Shown one piece after another: positions 1 to 8,541 of a DNA stretch of 64,000 nt. Position numbers and translations under genes: made by a program. How positions within the stretch are numbered: the first letter of the stretch is position 1; each line of letters starts with the position of its first letter. The DNA comes from Adiantum capillus-veneris (lineage: Eukaryota; Streptophyta; Polypodiopsida; Polypodiales; Pteridaceae): assembly GCA_014529385.2 (NCBI GenBank), contig CM043942.1, forward strand, positions 50,484,774 through 50,548,773, in the 5' to 3' direction. Below the pieces are notes generated by a model that was not told the origin of the DNA, searched no databases, and saw only the letters and a program-made list of their open reading frames with translations.

Positions 1-639
1 GGAATCTGCAAGCACCATATTAGAGAGTTTGAGACTTTAGAGCCAATTTGAAAATCACCGATGTCTTAAAGATTTGGCCATATGGACAAATCTCAAAATT
101 TTTTTAAAGGCCAACTCCTTCTATAAGATAGTACTTGAAAATCTCTTTTGAGCCATGATCTCAAAGCTTTGGCCATGTGTTCAAATCTTAAGCTCCTTTT
201 GAAAGTGATTATTGGAAAATTTCCAAATTCACTAATATGGTGTTGGCCAGCAGCAAATCATACTTCAAAAATAATGGTTAAAATTATGTATAAAAAATAT
301 CATGGAACAAAATAAAAATCCATAAACTGAAACAAATGAATTTGCTTATGCCTACCGTCATCCACATGCTGTATATTATAATGTCCCATACCACGAGAAT
401 AGACAGTATATGTCATATGTCTGAATGTATGTAGATATCATTCGTCACAACCATTGTTACATAATCAAATTTCATTAATTCAATGTATACTATTGAAATC
501 ATATGATCATAAACCAAATTCAAAAATCCAACTCCAACACCAAATCCAAATCCAAATCACGTTCATTATATACCTGGGTAACAAAATCATACTAGGGCCA
601 GTGGTGGACAATCACTGCAACATGATTTTGTAATCAATG
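1..639. other. AT-rich intergenic sequence, no gene recognised
   Basis: Low-complexity, AT-rich sequence with stops in all frames. The first 250 bases carry loosely repeated phrases such as 'tttggccat' and 'caaatct', which hints at decayed repeats. No protein motif, LTR terminus or RNA gene could be recognised. Confidence 0.6.
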
Positions 640-945
640 TTCCCTAAATCAACGAATCAATACTAATCAAGCGTGCTACCTAAATCACTGAATATGCACT
701 TGTGCTACCTAAACCGACAAATTTGCACTAGTAATGTTTAAGCTAGAGAATCTATTGTTTGCTGGTATGCTGCCTAAATAAGCAAATCTGCACTCATGCT
801 ACCTAAATCGATGGATCTACACGGATAATTGGTGTTGCCTAAATTGGACAATCTACACTAAGATGAACATTTACACACTGCCTAAATGCAAATATGTGTG
901 CACACGACCAATGGACTAAGCAAGGCATAAAAGACAAAACATTGA
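640..945 (+). repeat. Degenerate tandem array (about 27-40 bp units), forward copy
   Basis: About eight diverged units share a core like 'tgctacctaaatc-ga-aatctgcact'; units start near 641, 674, 701, 730, 769, 796, 825 and 859. The same core, with the same downstream phrase ('gaccaa...aaggc'), occurs reverse-complemented at about 17045-17330. Seen directly by eye; identity not calculated. Function unknown: it could be a satellite remnant or the interior of a decayed element. Confidence 0.6.
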
Positions 946-1465
946 CTACCTTTTTGTCATCAAATTGGAGTATATTTTATTTGACATCACCTTAGCTCAT
1001 GTGAGTAGCTTTTAAAGTTGTTTGGCGGTATTCTCCATTGTTGTAAAAGTCCAAAACTACCTGAGTGTAGCTCCTTAGGTATATCTACAACAAAATCACT
1101 TAAAACAAGTAAACAAAGTGAGCATTTATCAAACGAGTAAAATAAATTGAGGGATTGTTGTATAAGAAGACGTTTTAAGAGGTGGTGCATAATGTTGTGC
1201 TAAGTGACTACGTAAAAGAAAAACCAAAAAAAGAAGAGAACTTACCTTGTTTTTGTTCAACCTAGTCACAAATTATCCCACTCATTAGTGAGAATGATCT
1301 TGTATGATGTATAGACTTATAACGATCATTAAACTAGCACATGTAAGAGGTTTTTGAAGCCTGAGGTTTGGTATAGTTTGTCGTGCTTAGCTCTTTTATA
1401 ATATGCATTGTTTGAGTAGGAAAACAAGTTTTGACAATGATTCTAAGTTACTTCAACTCATGTGT
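946..1465. other. Unassigned sequence downstream of the kinase-like pseudogene
   Basis: On the minus strand this is where the rest of the kinase-like pseudogene would lie. A 67-codon open stretch (987-1190, minus) shows no kinase motif. It could hold decayed exons or introns, but nothing can be supported. Confidence 0.4.
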
Positions 1466-1631
1466 TTAGATATACATGATGGCAATAAGAATCTTGATCA
1501 CCATGCATCCTACACTCCATATATCTACATGACGTACATAATTGTCTCCTATTATAAATTTTGGTGCCATCCAAAAAATAGACTCTTTGATGGATTTGCA
1601 AGCATCAGTTATTGTGTCCTCATGAAATGTT
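1466..1631 (-). pseudogene. Protein kinase pseudogene, C-terminal lobe fragment (3' part)
   Basis: Minus-strand fragment of a Ser/Thr kinase, most like plant MAPKKK (MEKK/NPK1-type) catalytic domains. Visible motifs are an activation-segment region followed by 'FWMAPKFI', where the family has an APE motif (the Glu is replaced by Lys), and then 'DIWSVGCMVIKIL', the subdomain IX signature. A stop follows at 1466. It continues the kinase fragment at 6815-7230. Copia A sits between the two with TSD TTAGA, and removing A plus one TSD copy leaves the kinase frame exactly in register ('FGVS' then 'KTFHED'). The changed APE, and the lost DFG Asp in the other fragment, suggest it was already decaying or became a pseudogene. 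MAPKKK assignment is by pattern only. Confidence 0.75.
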
Positions 1632-1636
1632 TTAGA

Positions 1637-1863
1637 TGTTACCATATACATGTGGTAGTGATGTGTGTGAACACACTAGGACCGCCGGGGCATTTTTTCC
1701 CTCTTTAGGAGGTTTTTTCCCCCGTGCATTGTATATACGCCCATCACTCTAGGGCTATCCATCTTTCCATTGCACACTAAGGAATACACTCTCTATTGTG
1801 TGCCTTGAGCTTCCTTCGTCTTCTCCAAGCTGTGTGTGTTTCTCTGCAACCCTAATTCCAACA
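1637..1863 (+). repeat. 5' LTR of Copia A
   Basis: 227-bp LTR, TGTTACC...CCAACA, matching 6589-6814. A TATA-like 'tgtatatacg' lies near 1729-1738 and may serve as the core promoter (inference). TSD TTAGA immediately precedes it. Confidence 0.95.
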
Positions 1864-1865
1864 AT

Positions 1866-1877
1866 TGGTATCAGAGC
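1866..1877 (+). other. Primer binding site of Copia A
   Basis: TGGTATCAGAGC, two bases after the 5' LTR. It is complementary to the 3' end of plant initiator tRNA-Met, the usual primer for Copia elements. The 348 bases from here to the ATG at 2226 are the untranslated leader. Confidence 0.93.
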
Positions 1878-2225
1878 AGGTCACGTCCTCCCGGGCTTAG
1901 TCGCCAGCTGCTCCAGCACACGCCTGCTCACTTTCTCCGATTTCAGTGAGCTTTGGCAAGCGTTCGCAGGTCGACAAATATTTTGGGAGAGCTCGTAGAG
2001 CTGGGTCTGCTCAGAATTTTGATTTGGGCTCATTTCGGCCTCCGTTTCCACTACGGGCAGTACTGCACAGGCTATTTCGTCATTTTGTGCAGATATTCTG
2101 TCAGTGCCGTTTTCTGCATAACAGGTGCCTTATAGTCTTCTACGGTTTGTGCTATATAGCACAAGTTGTTCCCGCTCCATTTCTCCTATTTTCGGGCAGT
2201 TTTCACATCAGGTGCAGCATTTACC

Positions 2226-5200
2226 ATGGCTGACAACAACAACACAGATGTGTTCAAGATGTTTGCTGCTGAGGACAGGTTGGATGGGGACAACTACCCT
2301 ATGTGGGCTTATATGATGCAACACGTTCTTGTGTCAAAAGGTGTCTGGAACATTGTGCAGGGCATTGATGTACGTCCTGGTTCTGAAGATGTAGGCGATA
2401 TTGAGGATGTTGCAGGTCTTGCTGCAAGGATTGCAGCTGTTAGAGTTGTTTTGCCTACAGCAGAACAAGCTCGTTGGGATGTTAAGGATGCGCAGGCTCA
2501 TGCATTGATTGCGTTGTCTGTGAAGCGCACCATTATTCCTCACATCCGTTCAGCAAAATCTGCAAAACAGGCTTGGGATATTCTAGCAGGTCTTTATGCA
2601 AGCCGCAATGAGGCTAAAATTGCTTTGCTGCGTAAAGAGCTAGAGTCGAAGATTATGCATGAGGAGGATGATATGGACACTTTCCTTGCTAGTGTCAAGG
2701 ATATCAATGAGCAACTCATTTCTGCAGGTGAAGTCATTTCTGACAGTTCCCTTGTGCAGACTGTTCTTGATGCCTTACCAGATTCCTACCAGACTTTTGC
2801 TAGTACTTGGAGACTGATGACCCAAGGAAATCCTGAAGTTGTCAAGTTTGATGCATTATGCACATTGCTGTTGCAAGAGTCACTTTCTAGAAAAAACAGG
2901 ACTAGGCAGCGTGCAGTTGAACAGGCTTTTATTGCTTCTCAAAGAAAGGGTGGTAACAGTAATGCAGCCACTTCTTATGGTTCTGCTGCGAGTGGCAAAA
3001 ATTCTGTTCCTAATGCTTCTGCTGGCAGCACTTCGTCTGGAAATTCTGGTGATAAGGGCAAAAAGAAGATGCGTTGCCATTATTGTAAAGCCAATGATCA
3101 CTTGATCAAGTCGTGTCCTAAGTTGAAGGCCAAAGAGGCTAAGAAGAAAGAGGGTGGTTCCACTGCAAATGCTGGTTCCACTACAAATGCAGCCATTGTT
3201 GAGTCTTCTGTGAAAGGAGATTTTGATGCTGATGTTGATGCAGAATGGGCTTTTAGCGCAGAGTGCACTTACAATCCTGCTGTCCATGATGCATGCTTGT
3301 CAGTTGCTGCAGATTCACATGTGTGGTATTTCGACAGTGGTGCTACAAAGCACATTACCTCACATCGTGAATTGTTTACCTCTCTCGAGTCTGTCCCTCA
3401 TGGGAATTCAGTCACTTGTGCCAACAACGCCTCTTATCCAGTTCAGGGAGTTGGAAAGATTGTGCTCACTGCTGCTAATGGCAGTTCCTTCACACTTGTT
3501 GATGCACTTTATGTACCTGGGATCAAGAAGAATCTATTGTCTGTATCCGCACTTGCTAGACTTGGACTTGTAGTCAAATTTGTGGATGATAGATGTACAG
3601 TTCATGATCTCAGTTTTGGTGATGAAATTGTTGCATCTGGGCTTTTGTGCCGTGGGCTGTATAAGCTCACTTTGTATGACAAGTGTGGACAAAATTTTGC
3701 AAATGCTGTTGCAGATTCAAGGGCTATTTCAGATGCAAAACTTTGGCATGCACGTTTTGGCCATCTGAATTTTGCCAGTTTGCTGCGTTTGCAGAAATCT
3801 GATATGGTTGCTTCTTTGCCGCCTCTTGAAGCACCTATCAAACATGTTTGTGAAGGCTGTATTCTGGGTAAAATGCAGCGTTCTAAGTTTCCAAAGGATG
3901 GTTCAGTTAGGGCTACATGCAGGTTGCAGCTTGTGCATAGTGACGTTTGTGGGCCCATGCAAACTCCGTCCTTGGGCAATTACCTGTACTTCGTGACTTT
4001 CATTGATGATTACTCCAGGCATGCGTGGGTATTTCCGCTTAAAGCGAAGTCCGAAGTTTTTATGTGCTTCAAACAATTTTTGGCTATGGCTGAAAATGTC
4101 TCAAAATGTACTATGGGCACCCTCCGTTCCGATCGAGGGGGGGAGTATATGTCTCATGAATTTAATGCATTTCTGGCTAGTCGTGGGATAAAACACCAAT
4201 GTACAGTGCCTTATACACCTCAGCAAAATGGTGTTGCTGAGAGGAAAAACAGGTCACTAACGGAAATGGCACGATGTATGGTCAAAAGTCAAGCTTTGCC
4301 GCATTCTTTTTGGCTTGAGGCCATCATGTGTGCCACCTATGTACTTAACAGGTGTCCTACGAAAGCTTTGCAGTCTATTACTCCATATGAAGCATGGCAT
4401 GATAGAAAACCTTCTATTGAGCACATGCGTGTTTTTGGCTGTTTGGCATATGCTTTGGTGCCACAAGTGCAGCGCAAAAAATTGGATGATAAGGCTGTCA
4501 AATGTATTTTTGTTGGTTATAGTGCTGAAAGCAAAGGTTACAGGTTGTATCACCCGCAAACAAAACGTATTTTGGTTTCACGGGATGTAGTGTTTGTGGA
4601 AGATTCTGTTCAACCCTTGCTGTCATGTACTAGAGACAGTAATGTAAGCTCACAGGACATTTATGACACTTTGTTGCCTCTTTTCAGTGGTGGAAATACG
4701 AATGTAAGTTCCAATGAGGCAAATGTACAGCCTATGGGGGTTTCTGAAAATGTTTTAGAACAGCCTATTACTGATGCAGATGTACATGATGTACTTGATG
4801 AGGAAAGGGCTGAAAATGAGCAGGCTAGAGGTATGCCAAAATGGCTGGTGCACACTTTGCGTGACAGTAAATTGGATGCACCTTTATCTAGTCGTACTCG
4901 TTCAGGCTCTCGCCATGCATCTTATGCATCAGATTGTTATGCTTTGGCTGTGTCTAGTTTACATGATGTTGAGGAGCCTCTGTCTTTTGATGAAGCACAG
5001 AATTCAGAAAATTGGATTGCTGCCATGAAATCAGAATATGATGCACTTATAGAGAATGACACATGGACTTTATGTGATTTGCCTCCTGGCAAAAAGGCCA
5101 TTGGTACGAAGTGGGTTTACAAGTTGAAACGCAAGCCGGATGGTGAGATCGATCGCCATAAGGCTCGACTTGTTGCAAAGGGTTATGCACAACAAAAAGG

Positions 5201-6512
5201 CATAGATTATGAAGAGACTTTTGCTCCCACTTGTCGTATGACTACTGTGCGTTTTCTATGTGCATTGGCAGCTCATTTTGGTTGGGATGTACATCAATCA
5301 GACATTGTTACTGCTTTCTTGAATGGTGACATATTTGAGGAAGTTTATGTAACGCAGCCTCGCGGTTTTGTCATAAAAGGACAAGAGGACAAAGTGTGCA
5401 AATGTAAGAAGGCTTTGTATGGGTTGAAGCAATCTCCTCGTGCTTGGTATGAGAAAGCTGACACTCATTTGGTTAAACGAGGCTTTCGTAACAGTCCAAC
5501 AGAAAGCACATTGTATGTAAAGCGTGAGGATGATGTATTTCTCATTGTGGTTCTTTATGTTGATGATTTGCTGATCACTGGACCAAATGAGAGACATATT
5601 GCTGAATTTAAGGCTGATTTGAATGCTACTTTCAAGATGAAAGATTTGGGGCTGTTGCATCATTACTTGGGTATACAGTTTAAGCAGTGTGATGGTGGTA
5701 TTGCCTTGTGTCAGAAAAGTTACATAGAGACATTGCTATGTAAGTTTGGACTTGAGGATTGCAAACCTATTGCCACTCCCATGGAAACAGGTTTGAAGTT
5801 GAGTCTACATGATGCTGGCGATCCTGCTGATGTCACTCTTTACCAAACTGCTGTTGGCTGCCTCATTTATGTATGCAACACGAGGCCAGATATTCAGTTT
5901 GCAGTCTCGCAGGTCAGCAGATTTATGCATAGCCCAGGGTCTAAGCATTGGCAGGCTGTCAAGAGGATTTTCCGCTACCTTAGTGGCACTTTACATCTTG
6001 GCTTGTTTTATCCCAAGGGGGGATCATTGCCGCCAGACTTACATGCTTTTTCGGACTCAGATTGGGCTGGTTGTTTTGACACGCGAGTGTCCACAAGTGG
6101 TTTTTGTTTCATGCTTGGCAGTTCATGTATATCATGGTTGAGCAAGAAGCAACCTACTGTGGCCACTTCGAGTTGTGAGGCTGAGTACAGGGCAGTCTTC
6201 ACAGCTACGGTTGAGTGTGTATGGCTCAGACGCCTTATGGCTGACTTGGGTGTTGGACAGGACACTGCCAACACTATCTACACTGACAGTCAGAGCGCAT
6301 TGGCAGTTGCGAGGAACCCAGTTTTTCATGCTCGCACAAAGCACATTGAGGTGCATTACCACTATGTCAGGGAGAGGCTCTCAGCAGGAGAGATCAGCTT
6401 GGCTTATGTGCCAACACAGGACAACCTTGCAGATCTTTTCACAAAGGCATTGTCTCGTGAGAAGCTTGAAGCTTTCCGCAAAGCTTTGGGCTTACTCCCT
6501 TTTGTGGAATGA
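2226..6512 (+). CDS. Copia gag-pol polyprotein, intact (1428 aa)
   Basis: Single uninterrupted Copia polyprotein, cleaved by its own protease into capsid, protease, integrase and RT/RNase H. The start is the ATG at 2226, in good context (accATGg) and followed by the typical gag N-terminus; the frame is open further upstream but has no gag-like residues there. Order: UBN2-type gag (about 1-250); zinc knuckle CHYCKANDHLIKSC (284-297); aspartic protease 'WYFDSGATKHI' (Asp370); GAG-pre-integrase with His/Cys ligands (about 510-560); integrase DDE at D573, D636 and E672 (35 residues between the last two); RT with YVDD (1111-1114); RNase H ending in 'ADLFTKAL'. The order PR-IN-RT-RH defines Copia. 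All catalytic residues I can locate are present. The stop lies 76 nt before the 3' LTR. Copia lineage (Ale, Tork, etc.) not determined. Confidence 0.96.
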   Translation: MADNNNTDVFKMFAAEDRLDGDNYPMWAYMMQHVLVSKGVWNIVQGIDVRPGSEDVGDIEDVAGLAARIAAVRVVLPTAEQARWDVKDAQAHALIALSVKRTIIPHIRSAKSAKQAWDILAGLYASRNEAKIALLRKELESKIMHEEDDMDTFLASVKDINEQLISAGEVISDSSLVQTVLDALPDSYQTFASTWRLMTQGNPEVVKFDALCTLLLQESLSRKNRTRQRAVEQAFIASQRKGGNSNAATSYGSAASGKNSVPNASAGSTSSGNSGDKGKKKMRCHYCKANDHLIKSCPKLKAKEAKKKEGGSTANAGSTTNAAIVESSVKGDFDADVDAEWAFSAECTYNPAVHDACLSVAADSHVWYFDSGATKHITSHRELFTSLESVPHGNSVTCANNASYPVQGVGKIVLTAANGSSFTLVDALYVPGIKKNLLSVSALARLGLVVKFVDDRCTVHDLSFGDEIVASGLLCRGLYKLTLYDKCGQNFANAVADSRAISDAKLWHARFGHLNFASLLRLQKSDMVASLPPLEAPIKHVCEGCILGKMQRSKFPKDGSVRATCRLQLVHSDVCGPMQTPSLGNYLYFVTFIDDYSRHAWVFPLKAKSEVFMCFKQFLAMAENVSKCTMGTLRSDRGGEYMSHEFNAFLASRGIKHQCTVPYTPQQNGVAERKNRSLTEMARCMVKSQALPHSFWLEAIMCATYVLNRCPTKALQSITPYEAWHDRKPSIEHMRVFGCLAYALVPQVQRKKLDDKAVKCIFVGYSAESKGYRLYHPQTKRILVSRDVVFVEDSVQPLLSCTRDSNVSSQDIYDTLLPLFSGGNTNVSSNEANVQPMGVSENVLEQPITDADVHDVLDEERAENEQARGMPKWLVHTLRDSKLDAPLSSRTRSGSRHASYASDCYALAVSSLHDVEEPLSFDEAQNSENWIAAMKSEYDALIENDTWTLCDLPPGKKAIGTKWVYKLKRKPDGEIDRHKARLVAKGYAQQKGIDYEETFAPTCRMTTVRFLCALAAHFGWDVHQSDIVTAFLNGDIFEEVYVTQPRGFVIKGQEDKVCKCKKALYGLKQSPRAWYEKADTHLVKRGFRNSPTESTLYVKREDDVFLIVVLYVDDLLITGPNERHIAEFKADLNATFKMKDLGLLHHYLGIQFKQCDGGIALCQKSYIETLLCKFGLEDCKPIATPMETGLKLSLHDAGDPADVTLYQTAVGCLIYVCNTRPDIQFAVSQVSRFMHSPGSKHWQAVKRIFRYLSGTLHLGLFYPKGGSLPPDLHAFSDSDWAGCFDTRVSTSGFCFMLGSSCISWLSKKQPTVATSSCEAEYRAVFTATVECVWLRRLMADLGVGQDTANTIYTDSQSALAVARNPVFHARTKHIEVHYHYVRERLSAGEISLAYVPTQDNLADLFTKALSREKLEAFRKALGLLPFVE

Positions 6513-6577
6513 TCCTGTCCTCAGGGCATGGCAACTTCCCTTTACTCATGTGCCAGCTCTCGTTCACCGCATTCACT

Positions 6578-6588
6578 CAGGGGGGATT
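6578..6588 (+). other. Polypurine tract of Copia A
   Basis: 'cagggggggatt'-like purine run directly upstream of the 3' LTR; primer site for plus-strand DNA synthesis. Confidence 0.8.
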
Positions 6589-6814
6589 TGTTACCATATA
6601 CATGTTGTAGTGATGTGTGTGAACACACTAGGACCGCCGGGCATTTTTTCCCTCTTTAGGAGGTTTTTTCCCCCGTGCATTGTATATACGCCCATCACTC
6701 TAGGGCTATCCATCTTTCCATTGCACACTAAGGAATACACTCTCTATTGTGTGCCTTGAGCTTCCTTCGTCTTCTCCAAGCTGTGTGTGTTTCTCTGCAA
6801 CCCTAATTCCAACA
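6589..6814 (+). repeat. 3' LTR of Copia A
   Basis: 226-bp LTR beginning TGTTACC and ending CCAACA, followed by the TSD TTAGA at 6815-6819. It differs from the 5' LTR by one substitution and a one-base G-run difference. Confidence 0.95.
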
Positions 6815-7230
6815 TTAGATACTCCAAAGGTAGCCAATTTCACAAAAACATTAGAATCAACAAGCATGTTTCCAGCTTTGATATCTCTATGAAAACTTTT
6901 TTTCTTATGAAGATACTCAAGACCAAGAAGTAATTGTGTTTTGTAGACAGGAACAAGAGACTCACTAAATGTGCCAAATCTTTCTATCATGCTTTGAATA
7001 GATCCGCTAAAAAACATCGTCCAAAAATATATAAAGAACACTGCCTCTTCATCTTTTTCCATATCTATGTAGCCAACAATATGTTTGTGTCTTATCTCTT
7101 TATATAACGAGATTTCTCTTTCTAGACAAGTCATGTAAAAATCTTTCTCTTCATCATTAGTCATGTTTTGAAACTTCAAATGTTTCATTGGCATAAGCTC
7201 TCCAATGGATTGATTGATGCCACAAAACAA
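6815..7230 (-). pseudogene. Protein kinase pseudogene, N-lobe to activation segment (MAPKKK-like)
   Basis: Minus-strand kinase fragment. In reading order: 'GINQSIGELMPMKHLKF' (subdomains I-II, with the ATP-anchoring Lys in 'PMK'), 'LEREISLYKEIRHKHIVGYI' (helix C Glu and subdomain IV), 'SGSIQSMIERFG', 'QLLLGLEYLHKKK', then the intact catalytic loop HRDIKAGN (near 6866-6891). The DFG motif reads TFG (codon at 6829-6831), so the Mg-binding Asp is lost, and no glycine loop is in frame upstream. The fragment is cut at 6815 by Copia A and continues at 1631-1466. The pattern resembles plant MEKK/NPK1-type MAPKKKs. The lost DFG Asp and a stop upstream of 'RPLFCGIN' argue for a pseudogene. Confidence 0.8.
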
Positions 7231-7906
7231 CGGTCTCTAGATGCTGCAAGAGCTGCAAGTATCAAGGGGAGCCTTTGCATGTCTATCCCATCACCACAAA
7301 CATCAAAACCACACTTGAGGACCTGATTCATGCTTTGAGCTTCTTGTGATGCAATGGCCTCTTCTCATAGTCTACCAATTGCCAATGGTGGCAACTGAGC
7401 AGAGCCACTTGACGTTCCTGATGCATTAGTGAGATATCTCATGTCATTGTGCGAGGCATCTGGATAGCCAAGTGATGAGCTGGATGTGGAAGAGTAAAAT
7501 GTTGAGAGGAGATTTTGATTGCCCCCTAGAGGAAATGAACATGCCATCAAAGCATTGTTGAGAGATCTTTCTAATGTTTTGGTCATTGCATCTAATGACT
7601 AAGCATGATTCAGTGGAGACAAAGTCCACTTTTGTGCTCTAGTGTGTGGCCTTTGAGCTTCAAAAGAGACTTCTCTAATTGTCTCTTGTTAATTAAGTGT
7701 TGAGGCACGGGCAGGAGATGTTGGCCTACCATGCCATGCTAGAGGGGAGCCCAAACCTTTAGCCATTGAGCTTGGACTCTTTGCCGCATTTGAATCAGAG
7801 ACATTTTTGTCCTTGTCTAATAAATGCTGCATGATCTTGAGTAAAAGACTTCACAATCAGCTCACATACATCATCTTCTCCTCTAAGAAAATCTAGGCAA
7901 AGGAAA
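7231..7906 (-). pseudogene. Upstream part of the kinase-like pseudogene (Ser-rich region)
   Basis: Minus-strand stretch with long partly open frames broken by stops and frameshifts. Read from 7906 down: 'FLRGEDDVCELIVKSF', then 'SPSSMAKGLGSPLAWHG', a Ser/Thr-rich part ('LLSTFYSSTSSSSLGYP', 'NASGTSSGSAQLPPL') and 'LPLILAALAAS' just before the kinase. Ser/Pro-rich N-terminal regions are common in MAPKKKs, but I do not recognise these segments. Copia B cuts the locus at 7906. It could instead be a neighbouring gene fragment. Confidence 0.45.
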
Positions 7907-8228
7907 TGTTGAGATGTCGAGCTCTACACCTTGAGCTGGCATCCACTACGGGTCTTGGCCGCTTACGGCATTTACTCACTGGCGCGTTAGGTGACCGACA
8001 CGGAGGATCTCTGCCAGTGATTCTACAGCTCGACTACACTTATAGTGCCAGCCTAGTACGCTTCTAGCGAGTTCACACTTAGTGACCGCATGTACATATG
8101 TGCTACTTTTCAGCTTTAGCACTTAGTCATTTTGTACTCTCTTTTCTGTGAAGAAGAAGAAGAAGCTTTCCATCTCTGTGTGCTTTGTGCTTGTCTTGTG
8201 TAGCTCTCTTGCATCCTCATTCTTTACA
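7907..8228 (+). repeat. 5' LTR of Copia B
   Basis: 322 bp, TGTTGAG...TTTACA, matching 12863-13184 with five substitutions. TSD GGAAA precedes it. It contains a short GAA run near 8151-8165. Confidence 0.94.
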
Positions 8229-8240
8229 TGGTATCAGAGC
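8229..8240 (+). other. Primer binding site of Copia B
   Basis: TGGTATCAGAGC directly abuts the 5' LTR; complementary to initiator tRNA-Met. Positions 8241-8541 are the leader, with no other feature seen. Confidence 0.93.
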
Positions 8241-8541
8241 CTGGTGCAGGCAAGAGAGGCTAAGAGAGCAAGAGCATCACAATCCCTTCGTTCGCAATCC
8301 ACGACCAGATGCCGAAGGTGCCTCGCGTAGCGAAAAAAATTTTAGGGGTTTTTCGCACAAGTTTCTGAACAGGTCTCCAAAGTGCAGTATACAGAGATTT
8401 ACTGTACAAGTACAGTGGTTGTATGTACGCTTGATTGTGGACACTCGTTGAGTGTAGAAAGCGTTACAGGAACCACGATAGCAGGTTCAGCAGATTTGTA
8501 GGTTTTTGCAGATTGCAGCTATTTTGTCTTAGTGCTTCAAG

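Larger units (their letters stand above)
1637..6814 (+). mobile_element. Copia LTR retrotransposon A, full length and apparently intact
   Basis: Complete element: 5' LTR, Met-tRNA-type PBS, one uninterrupted gag-pol ORF, polypurine tract and 3' LTR. LTR ends are TGTT...AACA. It is flanked by a perfect 5-bp TSD TTAGA (1632-1636 and 6815-6819), typical of Copia integrases. The LTRs (227 and 226 bp) differ by one substitution (tgtgg/tgttg) and one G in a G-run, so insertion was recent. It lies in the kinase-like pseudogene, opposite in orientation to it. With an intact ORF and matched LTRs it could still be mobile; expression is not knowable here. Confidence 0.96.

Noticed and set aside
2334-6362. 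Several minus-strand frames of 70-135 codons across Copia A, and similar ones over B, D and G
   Set aside because: Antisense shadows of the polyprotein: codon-position bias is explained by the sense frame and no motif is present.
6706-6814. Extension of the kinase frame into the 3' LTR of Copia A
   Set aside because: The frame stays open by chance. The TSD shows that the true continuation is at 1631.
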